A stretch of 22,662 nt of DNA. Origin: Streptomyces sp. NRRL F-5727. Its GTDB lineage: Bacteria > Actinomycetota > Actinomycetes > Streptomycetales > Streptomycetaceae. The translations under genes and the position numbers were made by a program. The stretch covers positions 1 through 22,662 of the forward strand of contig NZ_JOGX01000090.1 in NCBI RefSeq assembly GCF_000719555.1, given 5' to 3'. This document shows positions 14,958 to 22,128 of the stretch, one piece after another (the stretch's first letter is position 1; every line of letters starts with the position of its first letter). A model generated the notes under the pieces. The model saw nothing but the letters and a program-made list of their open reading frames with translations, was not told where the DNA came from and ran no database searches.

Positions 14958-15000
14958 GCGAAGGCCGCCGCCCCTGTTCTTCGGGGCCGGCGGCCTTCGC
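14958..15000. terminator. Strong bidirectional terminator between metG and the 15016 gene
   Basis: GCGAAGGCCGCCG (14958-14970) pairs without mismatch with CGGCGGCCTTCGC (14988-15000). Inside, CCCC and GGGG extend the stem and leave a short TGTTCTTC-type loop. It lies 17 bases after the metG stop and 15 bases beyond the end of the convergent leftward gene, so it serves both. Confidence 0.9.
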
Positions 15001-15015
15001 CGTACGCGGTCCGTC

Positions 15016-16341
15016 CTAGCTGTACGGCGGGTTCAGGGTGAAGACGACCCGCTTGCCCGGCCCCGAGTAGTTCGCCCGTTCGTTGACTCCCCACAGCCGG
15101 TGCACCGCCGGGGACCAGGAGAGGTTCTGGGTGAGCGGCGGCGCCTTGGTGAGGACGTGCGGCGCCTCGCCGAGCTTGGCGCGGTGGATGCAGTACGGGT
15201 CGTCGGAGGTCTGCGCGCCCGCGTACTCCGGGCAGACGCCGCTGAAGTAGTAGTACGTGCCGTCGGTCGCCGCGCCCTGCACCTTCCAGACGGGCACGCG
15301 GTACGCGGCGCTCGCCGTCACCGAGCCGGTGTAGTTGTTGGCGCCGTCGGTGTCGAGGAGCGCGTCGGTGGCGTTGAGCGGCCAGCGGACGAGGGGACGG
15401 CCGCCCGTCGCCCCGAACTCGGAGGTGACCAGGCTGTCGGTGCCCGTGCGGTCGAGGCTGAGCGAGGTCAGGCACGGCGCGGTGTCGGTGCAGGCGGCGC
15501 CGTAGGCCGCGTTGGAGTACATGCCGATCATCGGCAGGGCCCAGTCGTGGTCCCCGGAGTACGCGGTGCCGTCGACGACGCCGACCTTCGTGGGGGTGTC
15601 GCCGCGGGTCGTCTTCCACAGGTGGCGCAGGTCGTAGACCTGGATCTGGTGCCCGGTGGAGACGAAGAGCTTGTTGCCGTACCAGGAGACGCCGTCGGCG
15701 TGGCCTCCCGGATGCGGGAGGGCGGGGCTGTTCTTGTCGCCCACGGCCCGGAAGCCGGCGGTGTCACCGGAGCCGTGCGGGTCCACGAGCAGGATGCGGT
15801 GGTAGACCGGCGCGACGCTCGGGCTGCTGTTGTTGACGACGGTGATGCGGGCCTGGGTGTCGTCCGCGTTGTGCCAGGAGGCGATGTAGAGGTACTTGCC
15901 GTCCCAGGTGCCGGTGGGCTGGGCGTCGTGGGAGCCGGTGAAGCCCTGCGGCGTCCACGTGCTGGAGATGTCGTCTTCCTTGTTCCAGCAGAAACCGCCG
16001 ATGCTGTAGGCGGTGTTGAGGTAGCTGGTGTGGCAGAGCCCGGAGACGCCGGTGACACCACTGGTGACGCCCGGGTCGAAGAGCGGGGAGAGCGCGGTCC
16101 GGCCGGGGAAGCTGGTGACCTTGCCCGAGCTCTCCAGGGCGTCGATCGCGGCCCAGCGCTCGGTGAAGCCGCTCGCGGTGAGCCGCATCTGCGTGGCGTC
16201 CATGGGCGCGACCGGGGTAGCGGCGGCGGCCGGCGGGGCCGCCGTCAGGGTGAGGCCGAGGAGGCCGAGCGCCGACACCATCGCGGCGGCGGCGCGCGAA
16301 CGCCATCGGCTTGTCGTATGAGTGGTACTGGTTCTCGTCAC
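15016..16341 (-). CDS. Secreted protein of unknown function
   Basis: This 441-residue exported protein has a signal peptide: a basic Thr/Arg n-region, a hydrophobic core AAAAMVSALGLLGLTLTAA and a likely cleavage after an Ala-rich stretch near residue 41. The mature part is rich in Gly, Thr, Ser, aromatic residues and paired cysteines (GLCHTSYL, GGFCWNKEDD, AACTDTAPC, GVCPEYAG...DDPYC), as expected for a disulfide-bonded extracellular protein. Repeated strands such as GKYLYIASWHN, NKLFVSTGHQIQVYDLRHLW and GTYYYFSGVC suggest a beta-propeller or similar all-beta fold. No catalytic motif is recognised. The GTG start at 16341 has no Shine-Dalgarno. The TAA of the upstream DoxX-like gene ends 6 bases before it, so either leaderless initiation or coupling applies. 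An ATG further in would remove the signal n-region. Confidence 0.8.
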   Translation of the reverse strand: MTRTSTTHTTSRWRSRAAAAMVSALGLLGLTLTAAPPAAAATPVAPMDATQMRLTASGFTERWAAIDALESSGKVTSFPGRTALSPLFDPGVTSGVTGVSGLCHTSYLNTAYSIGGFCWNKEDDISSTWTPQGFTGSHDAQPTGTWDGKYLYIASWHNADDTQARITVVNNSSPSVAPVYHRILLVDPHGSGDTAGFRAVGDKNSPALPHPGGHADGVSWYGNKLFVSTGHQIQVYDLRHLWKTTRGDTPTKVGVVDGTAYSGDHDWALPMIGMYSNAAYGAACTDTAPCLTSLSLDRTGTDSLVTSEFGATGGRPLVRWPLNATDALLDTDGANNYTGSVTASAAYRVPVWKVQGAATDGTYYYFSGVCPEYAGAQTSDDPYCIHRAKLGEAPHVLTKAPPLTQNLSWSPAVHRLWGVNERANYSGPGKRVVFTLNPPYS

Positions 16342-16347
16342 CGGGGG

Positions 16348-16353
16348 AGGTTA
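16348..16353 (-). promoter_or_regulatory. Possible leaderless -10 overlapping the DoxX-like stop codon
   Basis: On the minus strand, TAACCT occupies positions -12 to -7 relative to the GTG start at 16341, the exact spacing seen for leaderless actinomycete genes. Its first three bases are the TAA stop of the DoxX-like gene. No clear -35 is visible. Coupled re-initiation after the upstream stop is the alternative explanation for the missing ribosome binding site. Confidence 0.35.
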
Positions 16354-16689
16354 CGCGAGGGCCAGCGCGGCCACGGCGGGGGCCATGTAGACCAGCGGGA
16401 ACGGCACGTGCCCGTAGGCCCGCGCCCGGGCCACGGTGATCACCGCCCCGGCGAAGTACAGGACCAGCCCGATCGCGGCGAGCGTCCCGACCACCGGCAC
16501 GAAGAACCCGACGACCAGCCCCGCCGCCCCGGCCAGCTTCAGCACCCCGAGCAGCTTCCAGATCGACTCCGGCACCCCGTACGCGGCGAGCGGCTCGACG
16601 ACGAACCTCGCCCGGGCGAGCACCGAGGCTCCCGAGAACCCGGCCATGACGGCGGCGACGGCGGTGACGACGGTGGCGGTGGTGGACAT
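16351..16689 (-). CDS. DoxX-like family membrane protein
   Basis: This 112-residue protein has four membrane helices (about residues 5-24, 42-62, 66-86 and 92-112) and the DoxX/DoxX-like pattern. The first loop carries LAAYGVPESIWKLLGVLKLAGAAGLVVGFFVPVVG split across helices 2 and 3, with a conserved Lys and Gly-rich turn, and FPLVYMAPA introduces the last helix. DoxX-like proteins sit in the cytoplasmic membrane; some are linked to thiosulfate or quinone redox chemistry, but most small members have no proven role. The start at ATG 16689 has GAGGAG 5 bases upstream. Its stop lies 9 bases before the secreted-protein GTG, so the two probably form an operon downstream of the terminator at 16743-16771. 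Confidence 0.85.
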   Translation of the reverse strand: MSTTATVVTAVAAVMAGFSGASVLARARFVVEPLAAYGVPESIWKLLGVLKLAGAAGLVVGFFVPVVGTLAAIGLVLYFAGAVITVARARAYGHVPFPLVYMAPAVAALALA

Positions 16690-16742
16690 CGGGACTCCTC
16701 AGACCGCGGGCCCCGGGAGGGGCCGTACACCGGGATGACGGA

Positions 16743-16771
16743 GCCCGCCCCGTCGGTGTGACGGGGCGGGC
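16743..16771 (-). terminator. Perfect 12-bp terminator hairpin after the secreted EEP gene
   Basis: GCCCGCCCCGTC (16743-16754) pairs perfectly with GACGGGGCGGGC (16760-16771) around a five-base loop GGTGT. It lies about 30 bases past the stop of the leftward gene ending at 16803 and upstream of the DoxX-like start at 16689, so it separates the two transcripts. Confidence 0.85.
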
Positions 16772-16802
16772 GAATTTCGTCAGGTGCGCGGGGACCGAGG
16801 GC

Positions 16803-18656
16803 TCAGAAGAGCAGCTCACCGTCCGGGTAGTCGTAGCCGACCTTGACGGCCGGCGCGTAGGAGCCGGCGCCGTTGCCCTTGTACAGGTACAGGTCGTTGA
16901 CGCCGTCCCGCCCGATCAGGTCGGCCTTGCCGTCGCCGTTGATGTCGCCGGGGGCGGCGAGAGCGCTGTACCGCTCCCAGTCGACGCCGATCTGGACGCG
17001 GGGAGCGTAGGACCCCGCACCGTCACCCTTGTAGAACCACAGATCGCCGCTGGGAGTACGCCCGATCAGGTCGGCCTTTCCGTCACCATTGAAGTCGCCG
17101 GGCGCGAGCAGGACGTCGAACATCCCCCAGCCGGTGCCGATGCTCTTACGGGTTCCGTAGCCGTCGGCGCCGTTGCCGGGGTACAGCCAGAGGACACCGG
17201 TGCTCTTCTCCCGGGCGATGAGGTCGGTCTTGCCGTCGCCGTCGAAGTCACCGGGGGCGAGCAGGACGTCCATGGCCTGCCAACCGCCGGTGCCGGCCGG
17301 TATGCGGGTGGATCCGGAGTACGTGTCGGTGACCGGGTCGGCCGCGGTGACGGCGGCCGGATAACGCCACAGCTTGCCGTCGGTGTCGCTGGCGACGAGC
17401 GTGGTGCCGTCCCGGGTGATGTTGCTCATCGACCCCCAGCCGACGCCGACCTCGGTGGACCCGCTCAGCGTGCCATTGGCTCGGCCGGCGTAGCGGCGGA
17501 GGACACCGTTCGTGTCACGGCGGAAAAGGCCGTCGGTGGCGCATTCCGTGCCGCAGTCGGCCCAGGCCGCGGCGCCGCGGACCATGTTGTGGTCGGTGGC
17601 GTTCGAGACCCGGGGCAGAGCGTCGGCCTTGACGTCCTTGAAGTGCCGGGAGGAGAGGAAGACGTAGTCGAGCTTTCGGGCAGTCTGGCCGAAGGTGGGC
17701 GCACCGCTGCGACAGCGCGTCGCTCCTCTGGCGAGGCAGTCGGTCGGGAAGTCCTGGATGCTGAAGGATTCCTTGTCGGTCTCGTCGACCTCCAGGAACG
17801 CACCGTTTCCGTAGCCCAGACGATTACCGACAGCCGGCTCGTAGAACGCGGCGGTCACCGCGTTGCCGGTGCATATCATCCCCCAGCCCTTCAAGGGCAC
17901 CGGCTCGCATTTCTCGACGGAAGCGGGCCCGGGCGTGGCGTTGAAGTCGCCACCGAGGGAGACCGGGACGCCCTGTGCCTGCCACAGATCAGCCTGCTGG
18001 GCCAGCTTCCGGGCCTGCTGCTCACGGCCTGCATGGGTTGCCGAGTCCCAGTCCAGGTGGACGGAACAGGCCCAGGTGGGGCGGCCCTGGGTGTACGCCT
18101 TGAGGCAGGGGGACTTGATGGCCTCCTCGTCGGCCTTGCCCTCGTGGTACGTGCCCAGTTCGAGATCCGCGTGGGCGAGGGCGTCACCCTTGACGAAGAC
18201 GGCCATGCCGTAGTCACCTACGCTGGCCGGCCCCTGAATGCTCACGGTGTCCGAAGCGGGCTTCTTGCACTGCCCTTCGGGCGTGACCCCGAAGTTCTCG
18301 GTCGTGACGTAATGACCCGAGAAGCCCTTGGGAGAAAGCTTCGCGGCAAGGGTGTCGTACTGGTACCGGCAGATTTCCTGAAGGAAGATCTGATCCGCGT
18401 TCCAGCCGGTCGCGGTGCCCGGATCGGCCGCCTCGGTCTCCTTGAGGACCGCGTCGTACTTGGCCTGGTTCGTGTAGCCGGCAGCCCACTCGCACATGGT
18501 GCCGCTGCCGCACATGTTGAAGCTGATGAAGCGGATCGGGGGCGCGCTGCCGGGGTCCACTGTGTCGGCCTGCGCGGCCGGCGCCCCGAGGACGAGGGTG
18601 GCGGCGAGGCTGCCGAGGAGAGCCCCGACGCTGCCGAGTGCCGTACGTAGTCTCAA
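16803..18656 (-). CDS. Secreted endonuclease/exonuclease/phosphatase protein with FG-GAP/VCBS repeats
   Basis: This 617-residue exported protein begins with a 30-residue signal peptide ending AQA. An endonuclease/exonuclease/phosphatase domain follows (about 40-363), with Asn47 in ISFNMCG, a QE pair in FLQEICRY, GGDFNATP, LDYVFLSS and the terminal SNATDHN. The C-terminal part has repeats with Asp-rich calcium-binding-like loops, APGDFDGDGKTDLI, APGDFNGDGKADLI and APGDINGDGKADLI near residues 467, 520 and 568, and a more divergent repeat before them. Secreted members include nucleases and phosphodiesterases; which substrate is cut is unknown. The start chosen is TTG 18656, because AGGAG lies 6 bases upstream and the product then starts directly with a basic n-region. 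Longer in-frame starts lack this. Confidence 0.87.
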   Translation of the reverse strand: MRLRTALGSVGALLGSLAATLVLGAPAAQADTVDPGSAPPIRFISFNMCGSGTMCEWAAGYTNQAKYDAVLKETEAADPGTATGWNADQIFLQEICRYQYDTLAAKLSPKGFSGHYVTTENFGVTPEGQCKKPASDTVSIQGPASVGDYGMAVFVKGDALAHADLELGTYHEGKADEEAIKSPCLKAYTQGRPTWACSVHLDWDSATHAGREQQARKLAQQADLWQAQGVPVSLGGDFNATPGPASVEKCEPVPLKGWGMICTGNAVTAAFYEPAVGNRLGYGNGAFLEVDETDKESFSIQDFPTDCLARGATRCRSGAPTFGQTARKLDYVFLSSRHFKDVKADALPRVSNATDHNMVRGAAAWADCGTECATDGLFRRDTNGVLRRYAGRANGTLSGSTEVGVGWGSMSNITRDGTTLVASDTDGKLWRYPAAVTAADPVTDTYSGSTRIPAGTGGWQAMDVLLAPGDFDGDGKTDLIAREKSTGVLWLYPGNGADGYGTRKSIGTGWGMFDVLLAPGDFNGDGKADLIGRTPSGDLWFYKGDGAGSYAPRVQIGVDWERYSALAAPGDINGDGKADLIGRDGVNDLYLYKGNGAGSYAPAVKVGYDYPDGELLF

Positions 18657-18851
18657 GAACGACTCCTGATAAGACGGGCGGCGGCCACAGCCGGACACCG
18701 GTCTGCGGGAGAACCGCCCTCGCGGAAAGGACCGCGTAACGGTAGGCGTTGCCGATCAAGGCCCCGGCAGCGGGGGGCGATACGACGGCTCGACGGCGGC
18801 GAGCTGCGACGCGAACGGGCACGCTCCCGAAGGCGCGCGCCCGCCGGCGAC

Positions 18852-19747
18852 TCAGCCGTCGGTCCCGGTGTGGGTGGCGTCCGGGTCGACGCCCGTCGTG
18901 AGAGTGGCGACCACCCGTCCGCGATCCGCCTCTTCTTGTACCTGAGGTGAGCAGGCCGCCCTCGGCGCCGTTGCCCGGGTAGACCGCGTCCTGGTCGAGG
19001 GTGGTCCGCTCGGTGGTGCTGGTGGAGTACGGCGCCACCGCCGCCGCGTCGAGCACGGCGTCCTCCCGGAAGGACAAGTGCCCGGTGTGGCAGGTGCTCC
19101 CGCCCTCGTACCCGGAGGAGGTCATCGTCCCGCCCACGTGCACCTTGGTGTGGATGTGCACGCACCGCCCCCGGTACCACCCGGGGAAGACGGTCGTGAA
19201 CTCGACGACCCCGTTGCTGCCGGTGAGCTGCGTCCCCGCGCAGGTAGCGGGTCTCGTCGGTGGGCGCCTCGTGACCGCCACCGCCACCGCCACCGCTGGG
19301 ACCTCCGGTGGGCGTGCCGGAGGGCGGCGCGCCCATCGGCGGCTCACCGCTCGGAGGCGTACCCCCTCCGCCACCGCCCCCGATACCGACGCTCTCGTAC
19401 CCGGAGTAGATCCCCTGCGCGTCGCAGTGTCAGATGTCGACGGCGACGCCCTTCAGCGGCTTGCAGCTCTCCGCGTCGATCACTTTGAGGCGGAGGGTGC
19501 GGGGAATCCCCGCCTTGCCCTCGGTGATGTCCTTCCGGATCTTGTCCGCGTCGATGTAGTACGGCCCCTCGGTCGTCTCGGAGGTGAGCCGGTAACACCC
19601 CTCGGCGACGGCGCCGTCCGTCCCGCTCCCGGCCGAGGCGGTACCGACCACCTCGGCACCGATCCCCGCCGCGACGACGGCCCCGCCCCTCAGGACGAGC
19701 ACCCGCCGCCGCGAGAGGTCACGCCTGTGCTTCTGCTCTTCGCTCAT
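18852..19747 (-). pseudogene. Broken Tat-exported intradiol ring-cleavage dioxygenase
   Basis: The first 105 codons (19747 to 19433) encode a twin-arginine-type signal (LSRRRVLVLRGG) followed by ETTEGPYYIDADKIRKDI and LKGVAVDI, the start of the intradiol dioxygenase core. At 19430-19432 a TGA replaces the expected Trp codon, because the frame continues with HCDAQGIYSGYESVG. A glycine-rich insert follows. The frame is then lost at the four-C run 19234-19237 (one extra base). It resumes as GSNGVVEFTTVFPGWYRGR and HIH (the iron-ligand Tyr/His region) down to YSTSTTERTTLDQD. Two further one-base losses occur near 18946 and 18913, after which the ancestral stop lies at 18852-18854. The full protein would be about 298 residues. 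It is a decayed gene, or a site of several sequence errors. Confidence 0.85.
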
Positions 19748-19789
19748 GGCCGAGGACCCTAGGGACCGGCCCTGTCAGCACCGTGAGCG

Positions 19790-20059
19790 CTAGCTGTGCG
19801 TCCCTGTGAACCCGACGAACCCGCGCCACGCCTCCGGCGAGAGCACCAGCAGGGGGCCGTCGGCGACCTTGGAGTCACGGACGTGGACGGCGGCGGGGGT
19901 TGCGGCGACCTCGACGCAGGTGTCGCCATCGGGCCCGCCGCTGTAGCTGCTCTTACGCCAGGCGACCTCGACGCACGAGTCGCCTTCGCTGCTGCTGCTG
20001 TACGAGCTCTTGAACCAGACCAGATCAGAGACATCCCCTGGCGAGGTGCTGCGCGTCAT
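19790..20059 (-). CDS. DUF397 protein with duplicated N-terminal motif
   Basis: This 89-residue protein belongs to the DUF397 family, small acidic partners of XRE/DUF5753 regulators in actinomycetes. The usual motif W-x-KSSYS...GD-x-CVEVA appears twice, at residues 15-33 and 34-52. It is followed by a single copy of the rest of the domain: VHVRDSKVADGPLLVLSPEAW, then RGFVGF. Normal members have one motif and about 60-80 residues. The ATG overlaps the TGA of the upstream regulator by four bases (ATGA at 20059-20056), so translation is coupled. DUF397 proteins have been described as regulators of development and as toxin-like partners in Scr1-type pairs; the role here is inferred from that context. 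Confidence 0.92.
   Translation of the reverse strand: MTRSTSPGDVSDLVWFKSSYSSSSEGDSCVEVAWRKSSYSGGPDGDTCVEVAATPAAVHVRDSKVADGPLLVLSPEAWRGFVGFTGTHS
19904..20017 (-). repeat. 57-bp tandem duplication within the DUF397 gene
   Basis: Two adjacent 57-base units (20017-19961 and 19960-19904) encode the duplicated 19-residue motif. The best preserved stretch is GCGACCTCGACGCA on the plus strand, found at 19905 and 19962, exactly 57 bases apart. The loop codons between differ, which suggests an old duplication or selection for different loops. Confidence 0.8.
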
Positions 20060-20898
20060 GTCTCTCCTAGCAGTTGCTCGATGACGGCGGCGGACTCACC
20101 GGGAGTGAGGGCCTGCGTCCGAATGATCCCGTAGCGCAGCTCCAGAATACGGAGCTGCCGAAGGTCGGTCACGGGCCGTCCGCCCGCAACCGCGGGCGAC
20201 CGGCCGACCGCCGTCCCGTCCTCGAACTTCAGCACCTCGATGCCTCCGGCGAGGCCCGCGTGTTCCTCGCGGCGCATGGGCATCACCTGCAGCTCGACCT
20301 GCCGCCACCGCGCCACCTCCAGGAGGTGTTCGAGCTGGCGCCGGAGCACCGTCCGCCCTCCCAGGGGACGCCGGAGCGTCCACTCCTCCAGGACGAAACT
20401 CAGCTCGGGCGCCGGATCCCGGTCGAACACCGACTTGCGGGCGACCCTCGCCGCCATGTAGCGCTCCACCTCGTCCTGCGTGTACGACGGACGCCGCATC
20501 ATCAACAGCCCGCGCGCGTACTCGGGCGTCTGCAACAGGCCATGCACGTTCAGCGGCTCGTACAGCTGCATCTCGACCGCCTTCGCCTCCAGCGTCGCCA
20601 GCTCACGCACCTTCTTCGGGTAGCGGACCTTCGCCACGTCGTCCTTCATCGCCGACAGCAGCCCGTCCGCCCGCAGGACCTCGTCCGCCTTGTCCAGGTA
20701 CTCGGGGCGGGGGATCCGCTTCCCGCCCTCGATCTTGTAGACGAGGTCCTCGCCGTAACCGAGCGCCACCCCGAAATCCGCCGCGCTCATCCCCACCGCC
20801 TCGCGGCGCAACCGCAGTTGGCGACCCACGGTGGCGACGACGGCGACGCCCCACTCGTCGTCCGGATCGACTTCCCAGCCGCTTTCCTCCGCCGACAT
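20056..20898 (-). CDS. XRE-family regulator with DUF5753 domain (WhiJ-like)
   Basis: This 280-residue protein has an N-terminal helix-turn-helix (about residues 20-75: VGRQLRLRREAVGMSAADFG then YGEDLVYKIEGGKRIPRPEYL) and a C-terminal DUF5753 domain (about 97-275). Family motifs in the latter are EPLNVHGLLQTPEYARGLL, LSFVLEEWTLRRPLGG and QLEHLLEVARWRQVELQVMP. Proteins of this type, such as WhiJ and the AbaA-cluster regulator, bind DNA and are modulated by their DUF397 partner; NCBI naming also calls them Scr1-type antitoxin-like regulators. The start is ATG 20898 with GGAGG 10 bases upstream; the GTG at 20913 lies before that site. The gene overlaps the DUF397 gene and is divergent from the ATPase gene. 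Confidence 0.93.
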   Translation of the reverse strand: MSAEESGWEVDPDDEWGVAVVATVGRQLRLRREAVGMSAADFGVALGYGEDLVYKIEGGKRIPRPEYLDKADEVLRADGLLSAMKDDVAKVRYPKKVRELATLEAKAVEMQLYEPLNVHGLLQTPEYARGLLMMRRPSYTQDEVERYMAARVARKSVFDRDPAPELSFVLEEWTLRRPLGGRTVLRRQLEHLLEVARWRQVELQVMPMRREEHAGLAGGIEVLKFEDGTAVGRSPAVAGGRPVTDLRQLRILELRYGIIRTQALTPGESAAVIEQLLGET

Positions 20899-20989
20899 CC
20901 CGCACCCCTCCACGTGTCCCGTCCGTCCGCGTTCCCCTACCCGCCACGGGGTCCCCGACAGACCGGACAGCAGTGGACAAGCCCCGGAC

Positions 20990-21017
20990 AGTCACCCTAC
21001 GTATCGGCGAGGTGACT
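20990..21017. promoter_or_regulatory. Inverted repeat in the XRE/ATPase divergent intergenic region
   Basis: AGTCACC (20990-20996) and GGTGACT (21011-21017) are perfect 7-base inverted repeats separated by 14 bases, about two helical turns between centres. Another GGTGAC lies at 21047-21052, directly before the ATPase start codon. GGACA occurs at 20965, 20975 and 20986, at 10- and 11-base spacing, on the XRE side. This is a plausible autoregulatory operator for the XRE protein. No convincing -10 or -35 pair was found on either strand. Confidence 0.45.
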
Positions 21018-21052
21018 ATTCACGGTAGCCGCAGACGGACACGCTCGGTGAC

Positions 21053-21460
21053 ATGACCGAAGAGATCCCGACGCTCCAACTCACTCCCACCACCGACCAG
21101 TTCGACATCCAGCTCTCCCCGACGCCGCGCGGGGTACGCCTCGCCCGCCTCCTGGCCGTCGAGTGGCTGCGGCCGCGGCGGGGCCTCCCGTACGCCGTCA
21201 CCGAGGCGGCCGCGCAGATCATCGCCGAGCTGACGACGAACGCGGCGACGCACGGCCGCGTGGCCGGCCGCGACTTCCGCCTCGCCCTGTGCGCCCACCC
21301 GGGCCTCCTGCGGATCGAGGTCAGCGACACGCGAGGCGACGACCTCCCCGAACCCCGCGCCGGGCGCGGACTGTTGCTGGTCGAGGCCCTGGCGGACCGC
21401 TGGGGCACCACACCGGGCCCCGTACCCCGCAAGACGGTGTGGGCGGAGCTCGACCTCTAG
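21053..21460 (+). CDS. RsbW-like ATP-binding protein (anti-sigma-factor type kinase)
   Basis: This 135-residue protein has a GHKL-type ATPase fold. The N-box is AELTTNAATHG with Asn63, the G1-like box is SDTRGDDLP (91-99), and the G2-like box is GRGLLLVEALADRWG (104-118). Proteins of this size in Streptomyces are single-domain RsbW/SpoIIAB relatives that may phosphorylate anti-sigma-antagonists or bind sigma factors, and many have no assigned partner. It is divergent from the XRE/DUF397 pair, a combination found in whiJ/abaA-like loci. The ATG at 21053 has no clear Shine-Dalgarno; GGTGAC directly precedes it. No sigma factor or antagonist gene is adjacent. Confidence 0.88.
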   Translation: MTEEIPTLQLTPTTDQFDIQLSPTPRGVRLARLLAVEWLRPRRGLPYAVTEAAAQIIAELTTNAATHGRVAGRDFRLALCAHPGLLRIEVSDTRGDDLPEPRAGRGLLLVEALADRWGTTPGPVPRKTVWAELDL

Positions 21461-21502
21461 GCGGAACGAACGCACGCGCAACGGCTGGGGTATTACTGGG
21501 AC

Positions 21503-21880
21503 ATGCAGGAAGAGACCGCACGCGCCGCGATCGACACGTTCATCTCCGCGTTCAACGCCTCGGACGAGAGCTCTGTGCCTGTCCTGCTCTCCCAGGCCCT
21601 GACCTCCGACGTGGTCTTCTGGGGACCGCTGGGCCGCAGCGAGGGAATCGCGGCGGTCGAGCGGTTCGTGCTGGACATCCGGCGCCACCCGGCGGGGACC
21701 GGCACCATGGTGCGCTGCTCGGCGGTGGACATGCCCGACGAGTGGGCCCGGTACAAGTGGGTCTTCACCACGCCGGACGGAGGCCCCCGCCTGGCGGGAA
21801 CAGACGTCGTCCACCTGCGGCGCAGCCTCATCGACCAGGTCATCGTCTTCGCCGGCGAGATCGCGCCGACAGCCTCCTGA
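21503..21880 (+). CDS. SnoaL/NTF2-like fold protein
   Basis: This 125-residue protein has the alpha+beta barrel pattern of the SnoaL-like/NTF2-like superfamily. An N-terminal helix pair (ARAAIDTFISAFNASDESSV) leads to LTSDVVFWGPLGRSEGIAAVERF, then strands TMVRCSAVDMPDEWARYKWVF, DVVHLRRSLIDQVIVFAGEI. The length is normal for a single domain. Members act as small hydrolases, isomerases, cyclases or ligand-binding proteins; many actinobacterial copies are uncharacterised, and no catalytic residue set can be assigned here. It starts 42 bases after the ATPase gene. The ATG at 21503 lacks a Shine-Dalgarno, but TATTAC lies at -12 to -7, which could mean leaderless expression. A perfect terminator follows. 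Confidence 0.85.
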   Translation: MQEETARAAIDTFISAFNASDESSVPVLLSQALTSDVVFWGPLGRSEGIAAVERFVLDIRRHPAGTGTMVRCSAVDMPDEWARYKWVFTTPDGGPRLAGTDVVHLRRSLIDQVIVFAGEIAPTAS

Positions 21881-21923
21881 GCCATCCGATCCCGCTGCGG
21901 ACGGGGTGCGCCGTCGTCCCGTC

Positions 21924-21955
21924 CCACCGGCGCCCGGCCGACCGGGCGCCGGTGG
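21924..21955 (+). terminator. Perfect 14-bp hairpin after the SnoaL-like gene
   Basis: CCACCGGCGCCCGG (21924-21937) pairs with CCGGGCGCCGGTGG (21942-21955) around a CCGA loop, 44 bases after the stop at 21880. An A-run (AAAAA near 21965) follows on the plus strand, so the U-tract rule would fit transcription poorly, but the stem is strong enough for a Streptomyces terminator. Confidence 0.8.
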
Positions 21956-22033
21956 CGCGGGCGGCAAAAAGCCAAAGAACCGAGCGGAAGAACTCCCACC
22001 CACCCACCCTCGCGCGGGCGCGTGGGAGCGCGG

Positions 22034-22095
22034 TCACTCACGCGAGTGAATATGCCAACTGATGGCGTTTAGAGGGGGATTGGCTGGACTACGCT
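22034..22095 (+). promoter_or_regulatory. Two adjacent dyads and a -10 candidate upstream of the winged-helix gene
   Basis: TCACTC (22034-22039) and GAGTGA (22044-22049) form a perfect dyad around ACGC. Directly beyond it, ATGCCA (22052-22057) and TGGCGT (22063-22068) form a near-perfect dyad around ACTGA. TACGCT (22090-22095) fits a -10 box, and the second dyad covers where its -35 would be. The -35 itself is poor (TTTAGA-like near 22068), as at activator-dependent promoters. Transcription would then start near 22102. Confidence 0.4.
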
Positions 22096-22128
22096 CGGCG
22101 ACACGACATCCGAGCGCAGAAATGCGTC

